From: Bifidobacterium sp. ESL0690
Lineage (GTDB): Bacteria > Actinomycetota > Actinomycetes > Actinomycetales > Bifidobacteriaceae
Direction: 5' to 3'
DNA length: 64,000 nucleotides
Assembly (NCBI RefSeq): GCF_029392315.1
Contig: NZ_CP113939.1
Span: 310,001 to 374,000, forward strand
The notes beneath the pieces were generated by a model. The model did not search any database, had not been told where the DNA came from, and saw only the letters and a program-made list of their open reading frames with translations. Made by a program: the position numbers and the translations under genes. Position 1 is the first letter of the stretch, and each line of letters begins with the position of its first letter. Shown one piece after another: positions 8,916 through 17,375 of the stretch.

Positions 8916-9542
8916 ATGCAAGAGGACAACCAACGGCCGGTCATTAAACCCGGAATAGAACGATTTACCAGTGCGGGCAGGAAAAAGGAACGCGTTGATT
9001 TGCTGTTCATGGTACTTATTTTCGTTATTATCGGGATTTTTGCTTTGGTAAGAGTTTGGAGAAAGACCGGAAGAATCACCAAAGTCGATGTGGTTGTTGC
9101 CGTTGTGGTGGTCGGAATTCTCTTCTTGGCTTTTCTTATTCAGGATTTGGTCGCATTGCGTCCGAACCGTAACTACCTTTATTTCGACGCCGTGAAATTA
9201 GCTGAAGCTTATGGGCTTAGAGGTTTCATTATAGGTAAGATTCATCGCAAGTCCAATGGTGACGTTGTCTTTAAATATCAAAAGAATCGTTATGCCGGCA
9301 ACAACAACCAACCCGTATTGCAGGATTTCAAAATCAAGAAGGACTGCCTGCCGATTTCCTATGCGGCGATCGGCGAATGGATTGATCCTATGGATAACAA
9401 GCTGCGCATGTGCGTATGTGGGTTGGACTTTACCGAAGAAGGGGTAAGCCTGCAATTCGACTCCGACGGTTCGTTCCCGCAACAGGCCAGAAGGGCGAGG
9501 ATGGCTCAGACCGGTTGGAACGAGCTGGCTTTAAAGGGTTGA
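8916..9542 (+). CDS. Membrane protein carrying the soluble domain of the same family
   Basis: 208 residues; ATG preceded by GGGAGAAAGA. A 30-residue basic N-terminus is followed by two TM segments (LLFMVLIFVIIGIFALVRVW and VVVAVVVVGILFLAFLIQDL). The cytosolic domain begins RPNRNYLYFDAVKLAEAYGL and ends GLDFTEEGVSLQFDSDG. The domain order and the spaced matches (AKLY/LAEAY, CLPIS/HLPLS, DFTEEGVSLQF/DITAEGMTLTL) make it a relative of the C-terminal half of the gene at 7395. Genes two and three together therefore correspond to gene one. Base composition is A+T-richer than the surrounding housekeeping genes. Function unknown. Confidence 0.72.
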   Translation: MQEDNQRPVIKPGIERFTSAGRKKERVDLLFMVLIFVIIGIFALVRVWRKTGRITKVDVVVAVVVVGILFLAFLIQDLVALRPNRNYLYFDAVKLAEAYGLRGFIIGKIHRKSNGDVVFKYQKNRYAGNNNQPVLQDFKIKKDCLPISYAAIGEWIDPMDNKLRMCVCGLDFTEEGVSLQFDSDGSFPQQARRARMAQTGWNELALKG

Positions 9543-9642
9543 GCGAGTCGAATGGTTTGTTTCGGCATAATCAAGCGTTGTCTGAAACGAGTTGTCTGAA
9601 TCGCGAGTGCCGTGTGCGGGAAATTTCCAACAAACCGCTGAT

Positions 9643-9722
9643 TGTGGATAAAACGACGGACTTTATCGGCTTTTGTGGATAACTGGCGGGTGTAGGCCGT
9701 GACACGCCTCAAATGTGGATAA
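9643..9722 (+). promoter_or_regulatory. Cluster of three perfect DnaA boxes
   Basis: TGTGGATAA, the complement of the DnaA-box consensus TTATCCACA, occurs three times in one orientation, at 9643-9651, 9674-9682 and 9714-9722. Start-to-start spacings are 31 and 40 bp, roughly three and four helical turns. dnaA and dnaN are not nearby, so this is not evidently oriC. It could be a DnaA-titrating or DnaA-regulated site. A fourth copy is at 29912-29920. Confidence 0.6.
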
Positions 9723-9741
9723 CCCCTATCATTCGACCACA
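9714..9741. repeat. 28-bp imperfect inverted repeat shared with 29912-29939
   Basis: Starts TGTGGATAA and ends TTCGACCACA, with arms TGTGG/CCACA. The same 28-bp frame occurs at 29912-29939, upstream of the AbiEi/DUF559-like gene. The similarity extends on both sides (GACACGCC before, GT.CC and T-rich after), about 50 bp in all. It may be a regulator-binding site or a remnant of a duplicated promoter. Confidence 0.55.
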
Positions 9742-9969
9742 GTGCCCGTTTTTACCCCGGTAATTTTGTGTTTTGTGCTTCGATGGAATCAACGAGGATT
9801 TCATACAAGCGAAAGGAGCAAAATGCCGGCTCGATCAATCGCAGGCAACGGCAAACGCAGGCCTGCAGATATCAAGGTTCCGTCTCGGTCCCGTCGCGCT
9901 CGCCCTGCCTCGCGACCTCCCGCATTTCCGCTACAATTGGCGGTATTGCAGGAGGAAAGGAGGTGCAAT

Positions 9970-10203
9970 ATGGAGTGCGATGACTTCTTTGAGGAAGATG
10001 GCATCCGCCTGGGGTATAACGCCGATACGGTGACTATTACGGAAATCGGATATGGCAGGAAAGCCGTGCTCGATAATGAGGGGAATGTATTATCGTCGAC
10101 TTTTCCGAAGGATAGTCTGGATTTTGTCCATCGCTATTTCCGGCAGAACTACGAGATGATTGAGCGTGCCCGGTCGATAGATCGGAAGTACGGACATGAC
10201 TGA
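9970..10203 (+). CDS. Small acidic protein, upstream partner of the DUF4160-type gene
   Basis: 77 residues from ATG 9970 (MECDDFFEED), preceded by AGGAGGAAAGGAGG. A longer in-frame start at 9823 (MPARSIAGNG), with its own AAAGGAG, would add a 49-residue Arg/Pro-rich head. The core has a beta-rich look (RLGYNADTVTITEIGYGRKAVL) followed by a helical end (DFVHRYFRQNYEMIERARSI). It overlaps the next gene by 8 bp, implying translational coupling. A tiny gene coupled to a DUF4160-like gene suggests a toxin-antitoxin-like or regulatory pair; this is inference from arrangement only, and the family is not recognised. Confidence 0.65.
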   Translation: MECDDFFEEDGIRLGYNADTVTITEIGYGRKAVLDNEGNVLSSTFPKDSLDFVHRYFRQNYEMIERARSIDRKYGHD

Positions 10204-10468
10204 ACTGTTTCGTGTGATGGGTTATTCGGTATTCTTCAGTTCGCAAGATATGCACCATGGCGTTCATGTACATGTCGGTAAAGGGCGGAAACGCGATCTG
10301 AGCAAATTTATCCTGACCAAAGATGGTCATGCTTTTCTGGCGCACAATCGGGGTGGGCTTTCCGATTATGAGGTTTCGAAGATTGAGGATGCGGTCGAAG
10401 ACAGGTACAAGAAGATCGTTGATCGTTGGTCATATCAATTTGGTAGCGATTATCATTTTGATAAATAA
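10196..10468 (+). CDS. DUF4160-like protein
   Basis: 90 residues; its start overlaps the end of the preceding gene. The pattern VFFSSQDMHHGVHVHVGKG, then KFILTKDGHAFLAHNRGGLS and EVSKIEDAVEDRYKKIVDRW, matches the general layout of DUF4160 (a V-x-F-x-x-x-D-H-x-P-x-H-V-H-V strand pair followed by a C-terminal helix ending in W). DUF4160 proteins are often encoded in small two-gene units of the toxin-antitoxin kind, but their activity is not established. A biochemical role is not proposed. The cluster of histidines (HH.VHVHV) might bind a metal. Confidence 0.65.
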   Translation: MTELFRVMGYSVFFSSQDMHHGVHVHVGKGRKRDLSKFILTKDGHAFLAHNRGGLSDYEVSKIEDAVEDRYKKIVDRWSYQFGSDYHFDK

Positions 10469-10582
10469 GACATGAGCCATTATCGGCGGCCATTCATTCG
10501 TTTCACGGTGTGTAGTCGGCTTTAAAGTATGGTCGTAACGGATAATGGATTTGGAAGTTGTCAGTAAGTGGAATTGAGGATT

Positions 10583-11209
10583 ATGAGCGGGGTGTTTATT
10601 TCGTTTGAAGGCGTCGACGGGGTCGGGAAGACCACGCAGGTCAAGCGCCTGAAGAATTACGTCGAAGAGCTGGGGCGTGAGGTTGTGGTTACCCGCGAGC
10701 CGGGCGGCACGAAGTTGGGTGTGGCGTTGCGTCAGTTGTTGCTGCATGGGGAAGAGATTGTGCCGCGCACCGAAGCATTGCTCTTTGCCGCCGATCGGGC
10801 CCAGCATGTCGCTGAGGTGATTCGGCCGGCGCTCGCGCGTGGGGCCGTGGTCATTTCCGACCGTTACATCGATTCTTCGCTGGCCTATCAGGCCGGTGGC
10901 CGGGAGTTGACGCAGGAGGACGTGAGGGACCTGAGCCTGTGGGCGACGAACAACCTGCTTCCGGAACGCACGTACTTGCTTGATATGGATCCGGCGGCTT
11001 CGCATGGCCGGCTTGATCACAACGAAGATCGAATGGAATCGGCTGGCAACGGGTTTCAGGAGAGGACACGTCAGGCCTTTCTTGATTTGGCGGCGCATGA
11101 GAAGTCGCGTTTCAAGGTCATCGATGCCTCGAAACCGATTGATGAGGTGTGGAACCAGATTCGTGCCGATGCCGATGACCTGTTGGCTGATTGGTCGTGT
11201 GGGCTGTAA
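10583..11209 (+). CDS. tmk: Thymidylate kinase
   Basis: 208 residues; start chosen at ATG 10583 ([18 protein letters not shown]), with GAGG just upstream; an upstream GTG at 10568 is less likely. It phosphorylates dTMP to dTDP using ATP. Walker A is [12 protein letters not shown], the DR(Y/H) motif is [20 protein letters not shown], and the P-loop neighbour [19 protein letters not shown] is diagnostic. It directly precedes holB, the usual actinobacterial tmk-holB arrangement linking dTTP supply to the replisome. Length fits the family (200-215 residues). Confidence 0.97.
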   Translation: MSGVFISFEGVDGVGKTTQVKRLKNYVEELGREVVVTREPGGTKLGVALRQLLLHGEEIVPRTEALLFAADRAQHVAEVIRPALARGAVVISDRYIDSSLAYQAGGRELTQEDVRDLSLWATNNLLPERTYLLDMDPAASHGRLDHNEDRMESAGNGFQERTRQAFLDLAAHEKSRFKVIDASKPIDEVWNQIRADADDLLADWSCGL

Positions 11210-11368
11210 AGGGCGACATAGTGGATTAGCTAATTTTGCAGCGCAACGTGATATTGCATATATGAATCTAGCGATTTCGAAAGGCAAGCGAAACGTTTAA
11301 GTAATGTAATTGAATTGTCTATCTGTGGCGGGCAATAAGGTGGGGTTACGAAAACAAGTGGAGGAACA

Positions 11369-12520
11369 ATGAGCGTATGGGACTCGATTGTCGGCCAGGA
11401 GCAAGTGGTCGAACGGCTGCGCGCCGTCGCTTCCGGCGACCCCAAGGCCATCGCCCAATCGTGGCTGATTTGCGGCCCTCCTGGATCCGGTCGTTCCAAC
11501 GTCGCGCGGGCGTTTGCGGCCGCGCTGGAAAGTCCGAGCCATGGCCTGAGTGATGAACCCGAACGTTCGAGCGAGCAGGTACTGGCCGGAACGCATCCTG
11601 ATGTCACCATTTTGGCGACGAACAAGGTCACCATCGGCATCGATGAGGTCCGCGACCTGATCGAGACCTCCGAGCAGACGCCGAGCACAGCCCCTTGGCG
11701 GATCATCATCATCGAAGATGTCGACCGTATGCTCGAGCGCACCACTAACGTGCTCCTCAAGGAGATCGAGGAACCCAGTCCGCACACCATTTGGCTGCTG
11801 TGTGCACCGAGCGCCGAGGATGTGCTGCCGACCATTCGTTCGCGTACACGCGTCATCAATCTTGCGGTGCCGACAACCAAGTCCGTTGCTAAGTTCTTGG
11901 AAACGCAGGAACATATCGAGCCGAAACTTGCTGCCCAATGCGCGCGTCTGGCCGAGGGTCATATTGGCGTGGCCAAACTTTATGCCACTGACGAGCGGGT
12001 GCGAAGTGACCGGGCCGAATTGGTCTCCGGCGTGCTCAACATGGCCAAGGCTTCGGATGCCGTGTTGCTTGCGGGCCAGCTCATCGACAATGCCAAAGCC
12101 CAGGCGCAGGCCGACGTCGAAGAGAAAGCGGGCGAGCAGGAGGCCGAGTTCCGGCGCATTAACGGCTTGGGCGAGAAGGACCGGATACCGCCACAACTGC
12201 GCGGTGCCTTCAATCAGATCGGCAAGAAAGCCGATATCAAGCGCAGGGCGACCAGACGCAGCCGAGACGTGCTCGACCGCAATTTGAACACTATCTCCAG
12301 CGTTTACCGTGATGTCTCGGTGTTGCAAAACAATGCCGAAGATTCGGCCGGGCTGATCAACAAGGAAAAACGTGCGTCTCTCGTCAACCTTGCCGAGCGC
12401 CTGACCCGCCAAGGTGTGGTCGATCGTCTCGAATCCATCTCTGTTGCCCGACGCCGTCTCAACGGCAACGGCAACCAACCCCTCCTTTTCGAAGCTTTGT
12501 TCTGTGCGTTGTTGGCGTAA
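11369..12520 (+). CDS. holB: DNA polymerase III delta-prime subunit
   Basis: 383 residues; ATG after GGAGGAACA. It is part of the clamp loader that opens the beta ring. The AAA+ start SIVGQEQVVERLRAVASG and the P-loop CGPPGSGRSNVARAFAAAL are clear; the P-loop has Arg where ATPases have Lys, consistent with delta-prime being a non-hydrolysing stator. HPDVTILATNKVTIGIDEVRDLI and IIEDVDRMLERTTNVLLKEIEEPSPHTIWLL are the family core. The sensor-1 region is ...IRSRTRVI. A charged insert around residues 240-290 is followed by the collar domain. The usual C4 zinc module is not seen. Probably co-transcribed with tmk. Confidence 0.95.
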   Translation: MSVWDSIVGQEQVVERLRAVASGDPKAIAQSWLICGPPGSGRSNVARAFAAALESPSHGLSDEPERSSEQVLAGTHPDVTILATNKVTIGIDEVRDLIETSEQTPSTAPWRIIIIEDVDRMLERTTNVLLKEIEEPSPHTIWLLCAPSAEDVLPTIRSRTRVINLAVPTTKSVAKFLETQEHIEPKLAAQCARLAEGHIGVAKLYATDERVRSDRAELVSGVLNMAKASDAVLLAGQLIDNAKAQAQADVEEKAGEQEAEFRRINGLGEKDRIPPQLRGAFNQIGKKADIKRRATRRSRDVLDRNLNTISSVYRDVSVLQNNAEDSAGLINKEKRASLVNLAERLTRQGVVDRLESISVARRRLNGNGNQPLLFEALFCALLA

Positions 12521-12720
12521 TCTGGCGTAATGGAAATGACCGGTTACGGTCGGCTAGGTCGTCGCAATGCAGCTGGTCGGTCGTCGGCTGGGTTGCCAAA
12601 ACGGTCGCTATCTCTGTGTCCTTATGTGTTTCACGGTGGCTGGAACGGCAGATAGCGGAATGTTCACTATTGATTAAGTGACGGATGCTTTTCGTCACAA
12701 GGCTGAGAGATACTTGAACC

Positions 12721-13278
12721 ATGAAGATTTCAGCAGATTTCACCACCATTCCCGACGATTTCACCGGGGCAGCGGCGCCCGAATACAAGGTCGACGGCAC
12801 GCCGATCGTCTCGTTTCCGTTCTACATCGATGAAGTGCAGGCCAATATGCACTATCTGCACTGGCAGCTGACCGATCCCGACTCGATTCCCGTCTGCGGC
12901 TTCGAGTGGATTCACTGGTCGGCGGCCAACGTGCCGATTGACGCATTGATGTTCGATTTCAACGATTCCCACGCCCTGCAGATTCCGCCGGACTTCTCGC
13001 GCCAACTGCCAGCCATGATTCCCGAGGCCGCGCAAGGCCGCACCAGCGCCGCCAGCAAGTTCGTCGGTTCCGATAACCCGTCGGTGACGATGCACTACAA
13101 CGGCCCGACTCCGCCCGACAAACCGCACGGCTATGTGTTGCACGTCTGGGCCACCGTCGATCCGCTGCCGGAGATGCGTCAGGGCTTCTGGCTCAACGAT
13201 TTGTACCATAAGATTCTTGAATACACCGGTCCGATCGACGATGCCGAGATCACGTTTATCGGCAATCCGGCCAAGTAA
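12721..13278 (+). CDS. YbhB/YbcL-type phosphatidylethanolamine-binding-like protein
   Basis: 185 residues. The PEBP fold is recognised from DPDSIPVCGFEWIHWSAANVP (bacterial D-P-D-x-P-x-G-x-x-x-x-H-W), NDSHALQ, and YNGPTPPDKPHGYVLHVWA (the G-P-x-P-P-x-x-x-H-x-Y motif of the ligand pocket). Bacterial members are cytosolic proteins of unclear ligand. Length matches the family. No signal peptide. It stands alone between holB and pepD on the same strand, with about 200 bp on each side. Confidence 0.92.
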   Translation: MKISADFTTIPDDFTGAAAPEYKVDGTPIVSFPFYIDEVQANMHYLHWQLTDPDSIPVCGFEWIHWSAANVPIDALMFDFNDSHALQIPPDFSRQLPAMIPEAAQGRTSAASKFVGSDNPSVTMHYNGPTPPDKPHGYVLHVWATVDPLPEMRQGFWLNDLYHKILEYTGPIDDAEITFIGNPAK

Positions 13279-13293
13279 GAGCGAAAAGCAGAA

Positions 13294-13403
13294 TCGTGCA
13301 CTTTTGCCGGTCGATTGTTAAAGTGTGTCGATTTCAAGGTATTTTTAGGTAGTTTCAGCTTAGCATTCATGCACTTTTTACTTTTTGGTAGAAAAGTGCA
13401 CGA
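13294..13403. repeat. Nested inverted repeat, TGCACTTTT family
   Basis: Perfect 12-nt arms TCGTGCACTTTT (13294-13305) and AAAAGTGCACGA (13392-13403) lie 86 nt apart. A third TGCACTTTT copy at 13370 can instead pair with the right arm as a compact hairpin (13370-13400). It fills the gap between the PEBP gene and pepD. It could act as a terminator or processing site; the duplicated arm suggests alternative structures. Confidence 0.5.
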
Positions 13404-13454
13404 CCTTATCTCGTAAACAGTAATTATTGATCTTTTATGAAAGGAACAACAAAC

Positions 13455-15071
13455 ATGGCATGCACCACCATTCTGGTCGGCAAGGACGCGAGTTATGACG
13501 GCTCGACCATCATCGCGCGCAACGAGGATTCGGCGAACGGGGAATTCAACCCGAAGCGTTTCGTCGTGACCAAGCCCGCGGATCAACCTCGCCATTATCG
13601 CAGCGTGCTGAACCATCTCGATATCGAGCTGCCGGACAATCCGATGCAGTATACGTCGCTGCCGAACGCGGACACCAAAGATGGCGTCTGGGGCGAAGCG
13701 GGTGTCAACGAGGCCAACGTGGCCATGAGCGCCACCGAGACGCTGACCACCAATGAGCGTGTCATCGGAGCTGACCCATTCGTCGAGTTCGAGCCGGCCA
13801 AGGGCAAGGAAGGCGAGCCGGATTACGTGCCGGAAGTCGCCGGTGGCATCAGCGAAGAGGATTTCCTGACCATCGTGCTGCCGTATATCAAAACCGCCCG
13901 TGAAGGCGTGGAACGTCTGGGCTCGCTGCTCGAGCAGTATGGCACCAACGAGATGAATGGCGTCGCCTTCAGCGATGTCAACGAAATCTGGTGGCTTGAG
14001 ACCGTCGGTGGCCATCATTGGATCGCCAAGCGTGTGCCCGACGAGGCTTACGTCACCATGCCGAACCAGCTGGGCATCGACGAGTTCGACCTTGAGGACG
14101 CGTTGAGCGAGCAGGAGAATCACATGTGCTCCGCCGACCTCAACGAGTTCATCGAGGCCAACCACCTCGACCTCGCCGTCGAGGCGACCACCCCGTTCAA
14201 CCCGCGCGATGCCTTCGGTTCTCATTCCGATTCCGACCACGTCTACAACACCCCGCGCGCCTGGTACATGCAACGCACGCTGAACCCGTACGATGAGGTG
14301 TGGGACGGCCCGGACGCCGACCATACTCCCGAATCCGATGACATTCCGTGGGCGCGCCAGCCTGAGCGCAAGGTCACCATCGAGGACGTCAAGTACGTGC
14401 TGAGCTCGCATTATCAGGGCACGCCTTACGATCCGTACGGCCACCTCGGAAACGAGCGCACCCGTCACATGTACCGTTGCATCGGCATCAACCGTCAGAG
14501 CCAGCTTGCGGTGATTCAGATTCGTCCGTATCGTCCGCAGTCCGACCGCGCCATCCAGTGGATTTCCTACGGTTCGAATCCGTTCAATGCGCTGGTGCCG
14601 TTCTACCCGAACGTCGACGCCACCCCGGCCTATCTCGAGGCGACCACCACCCGCGTGACCTCTGAGAACCTCTACTGGGAGAACCGCATCATCGCGGCGC
14701 TGTGCAACTCCGCGTTCGCCGAAACCTCCAACGCCATCGAGCGCTATCAGGAGCTGACCGGCGGCATGGGCCATCGCATGGTGGCGGCCACCGACGAGCA
14801 GATCGCCCGGCTTGGCGGCGACAAGGAGGCCAGCGCCGAATCCATGGCCCAGGCCGAACTCAACGCCGGCAACCCTGAAGGCGACGTCGAGCCGATGGAG
14901 CCGAACCAGATCATCGCCGCCACTCGCAATGCCGAGGTACGCGAGATCCTGCGTGCCGCGAACCAGTCGATGGCCGACCAAATCAAGAAGGAGACCGACT
15001 CGCTGCTCGACTCCGTGCTCTACACGGTCTCGATGAAGATGGCCAACGGTTTCGACCGCTCCGACAACTGA
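13455..15071 (+). CDS. pepD: Dipeptidase, peptidase family C69
   Basis: 538 residues from ATG 13455 (MACTTILVGKDAS); chosen because AAAGGA lies upstream and because C69 enzymes are N-terminal nucleophile hydrolases that need Cys near the N-terminus (Cys3 here, exposed after processing). An ATG at 13437 would bury it. Conserved features are GSTIIARNEDS, FVVTKP, WGEAGVNEANVAMSATET, NEIWWLETVGGHHWIAKRVPDEAYVTMPNQL and SHYQGTPYDPYG. It hydrolyses a broad range of dipeptides in the cytosol, feeding amino-acid catabolism. A 648-codon open frame on the opposite strand is a codon-bias shadow. Confidence 0.95.
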   Translation: MACTTILVGKDASYDGSTIIARNEDSANGEFNPKRFVVTKPADQPRHYRSVLNHLDIELPDNPMQYTSLPNADTKDGVWGEAGVNEANVAMSATETLTTNERVIGADPFVEFEPAKGKEGEPDYVPEVAGGISEEDFLTIVLPYIKTAREGVERLGSLLEQYGTNEMNGVAFSDVNEIWWLETVGGHHWIAKRVPDEAYVTMPNQLGIDEFDLEDALSEQENHMCSADLNEFIEANHLDLAVEATTPFNPRDAFGSHSDSDHVYNTPRAWYMQRTLNPYDEVWDGPDADHTPESDDIPWARQPERKVTIEDVKYVLSSHYQGTPYDPYGHLGNERTRHMYRCIGINRQSQLAVIQIRPYRPQSDRAIQWISYGSNPFNALVPFYPNVDATPAYLEATTTRVTSENLYWENRIIAALCNSAFAETSNAIERYQELTGGMGHRMVAATDEQIARLGGDKEASAESMAQAELNAGNPEGDVEPMEPNQIIAATRNAEVREILRAANQSMADQIKKETDSLLDSVLYTVSMKMANGFDRSDN

Positions 15072-15175
15072 AAGTGAGATGGCAAAAGGTCGGTCGATAG
15101 CAATTGCAGAACGTTGGAATTCCAAGGTTTCTGTTGTTCTGTTGCCCGGCCTTTTGCCGCATAAGGAGAAAGATT

Positions 15176-15547
15176 ATGGCTGAGCCATTCGAATCGTCAC
15201 GAATCCAGCAGATGCGTTATCCTTTGCCGGCCGACGTGATGTTTGAGCAAATACGGCAGATGTTGGAAAGCTCCAAGTTCTTCAGGTTGCGTTCGGTGGG
15301 TCCGCAGCCGTTGAGCTGCGTGTTTTCCACCCATGTGAGTCTGACCGCATGGGGTGAGTACATGAATGCTGTAGTGATACCCGATGCACAGGGGTCAGTG
15401 GTGAACGTGAAGGTGAACGCAAACTTCAGCACTCTGATGCAGGGCAGGCGCAATCGCAAGGATATGGAACGGTTCTTCACCGATTTGAATGCGCGGATTG
15501 ATGCCCTTTACCATCCGAACGGCGGTTTTGTGGCTCCGCGCCAATAG
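15176..15547 (+). CDS. Conserved-looking hypothetical protein
   Basis: 123 residues from ATG 15176 (MAEPFESSRI), with AAGGAG 7 nt upstream. The frame stays open upstream to 15104, but that part is Cys/Phe-rich and lacks a ribosome site. The sequence alternates helix (ADVMFEQIRQMLESSKFF) and strand (LSCVFSTHVSLTAWGEYMNAVVI, SVVNVKVNANFST) and ends with a helix, a two-layer alpha/beta pattern of the kind seen in START/SRPBCC-like or DUF1499-like folds. No catalytic motif is visible. It follows pepD by about 100 bp. Not recognised. Confidence 0.7.
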   Translation: MAEPFESSRIQQMRYPLPADVMFEQIRQMLESSKFFRLRSVGPQPLSCVFSTHVSLTAWGEYMNAVVIPDAQGSVVNVKVNANFSTLMQGRRNRKDMERFFTDLNARIDALYHPNGGFVAPRQ

Positions 15548-15800
15548 TTTTCTTGCCAAGTTGAAAGTTTCGAGTGCAGTTTAGACGTTCGGAATATCAA
15601 TGGCATGGAGTTGGTGCTGGAAGGCGAATGACAGGATTGTTTCTGGGCGTTTTGTCCTTCGCGGCGACGTGTGCTGATAGGCTTTGGGTATTGGTTGCGG
15701 TTTTACCGGCACGGTCGGTTTGCGGATATGACTGTGCATAAATAGCGATAAGATTTCGCAACTTCAGATAATTCTTATGCGTCGCGAAAGCAGGTACAAC

Positions 15801-17366
15801 ATGGCTCTGATCGATCAATTCACCATTCAATATGGACTGGTCAAAAAAATCGACGCGTTCGGGTATCTCGATTACCTGAAAAACCACGCCGACGAGCCAC
15901 GCAAGCACGGGCAGGTTGTGCTCGTCACTGCTGATACACCGCTGAAGGCCTCGCGCGGGGAAGGCAAGACCACCACCACCATCGCGCTGATTGACGCGCT
16001 GCGTGCCCGTGGTATCGACGCGACCGCCGTGTTGCGCCAGCCGAGCATGGGCATCACTGCAGCTGGTTCCAAAGGTGGCGCTTCTGGCGGTGGCAAGTCC
16101 TCGCTTTCCCATCCTGAACTGATCGACTGGGGCCTATGCGGCGAAATGGCTGCCATTGAAAACGCGCAGAACCTGCTGGTTTCCTTCGCCGAGAAGGCCA
16201 TTGACGATGGTCTTATCGACACCATTCTTGTGCCGCGCGTTTCCGAAGTGCCGTCGCGCTCGCTGCGTCAGATTGCCGTCGATCGCGGCAAGGGCAATGT
16301 GCCCGAGCGCGTGGTGCTGACCCCGACCTGCGAGCTAATGCAGATCGTCGTGCTTTCCCATTCCATGGACGAGATCGCCGAACGCGTCTCCAAGATGGTC
16401 GCCGGTACCAAGGACGGCAACCCCGTCGCTTTTGGCGATTTCATTGACCTTTGGCGCATCACCGGTATCCTCGGCGACGCGGTGAAGCCGGCCCAGACCG
16501 AAACCGTGAACGGCTCGCCGGTCTACGTGCACTGTGGCCCGTTCGCCAACGTGTCACTGGGCATTCCGAGCTTGATTTCCGTTGAAATGGCCTGTGCGCT
16601 GCACGACGTCGTGGTGGTCGAAGCCGGGTATGGTGCCGACGCCGGCGCTCAGAAATGGCTTGATATCGCCTGCCGTGAGTTTGGGGCAGAATGGCCGGCC
16701 GCCGCGGTGGTGGTCACCCGCGCTTCGACATGGCGCGACGATCCGAAGCTCGCCTGGCGCTACCCGTTCCACGTCCACCGCCTCGAAAGCCTTGGTATTC
16801 CGACCTTCCCGCTGGTCAACCTCTGGGACGGTGAGGACGATCAGATCGATTCCCTGCGTGACACCGCGAAATCTTTGGACTTCCGTGATCCGATTATCGG
16901 CAATCTGTTCCGTGACGGCGGCGAGGCGTTGGCCCCGCAGCTTGACGGATTTGTTGATGCGCTTGAAAACGCGAATGATTCCGCTGACGCGACAAACGCC
17001 CCCGCCGATTCTGCCGATCCGGAAGTCGCCGATAACCACGCCAGCCATAAGGGCATGGGCTTGGTCGAGGATGTGAAGTGGATCGCCGACAACGCCTATG
17101 GTGTGCCTGCAGACCGCGTGCTGACCAAAGTCGGTTTCACAGAATCCCTGGCTGCAGCGACTGAACTGTGCAACGGCGTCGGCACGAGCATCGATGACCT
17201 TGCAGTGGTCGCGGTGAAGTCCCCGGCTACGATGACCGACGACGATTCCGCTGGAGCTGACGAGCGCACCGTTACGCTCAAAAAGGTCGAGCCGCATCTC
17301 GGTGCTGGAGTGGTCCAAGTCAACCTCACTACTTCGCTCACCACCCCGATGCCGAAGATCGTCTGA
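15801..17366 (+). CDS. fhs: Formate--tetrahydrofolate ligase
   Basis: 521 residues from ATG 15801 (MALIDQFTIQ). It makes 10-formyl-THF from formate, ATP and THF for purine and fMet synthesis. The P-loop is TPLKASRGEGKTTTTIAL; compared with the common TPxxxGEGKTTTT it has a short extra stretch. Further signatures are RQPSMGITAAGSKGGASGGG, CGPFANVSLGIPSLISVEMA, VVEAGYGADAGAQKWLDIACRE and ATMTDD near the end. It is shorter than the 555-residue clostridial enzyme, mainly through a reduced middle region; an Asp/Ala/Asn-rich low-complexity segment sits near residues 388-415. The next gene starts 9 nt after the stop, so the two are likely co-transcribed. Confidence 0.95.
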   Translation: MALIDQFTIQYGLVKKIDAFGYLDYLKNHADEPRKHGQVVLVTADTPLKASRGEGKTTTTIALIDALRARGIDATAVLRQPSMGITAAGSKGGASGGGKSSLSHPELIDWGLCGEMAAIENAQNLLVSFAEKAIDDGLIDTILVPRVSEVPSRSLRQIAVDRGKGNVPERVVLTPTCELMQIVVLSHSMDEIAERVSKMVAGTKDGNPVAFGDFIDLWRITGILGDAVKPAQTETVNGSPVYVHCGPFANVSLGIPSLISVEMACALHDVVVVEAGYGADAGAQKWLDIACREFGAEWPAAAVVVTRASTWRDDPKLAWRYPFHVHRLESLGIPTFPLVNLWDGEDDQIDSLRDTAKSLDFRDPIIGNLFRDGGEALAPQLDGFVDALENANDSADATNAPADSADPEVADNHASHKGMGLVEDVKWIADNAYGVPADRVLTKVGFTESLAAATELCNGVGTSIDDLAVVAVKSPATMTDDDSAGADERTVTLKKVEPHLGAGVVQVNLTTSLTTPMPKIV

Positions 17367-17375
17367 GGCCGTCGG

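Noticed and set aside
9643..9722. Chromosomal replication origin
   Set aside because: dnaA, dnaN, recF and rpmH are absent and there is no obvious AT-rich unwinding region; kept only as a DnaA-box cluster.
13179..15125. 648-codon open frame antisense to the C69 dipeptidase
   Set aside because: Codon-bias shadow; composition is dominated by Gly, Val, His and Arg with no recognisable domain.
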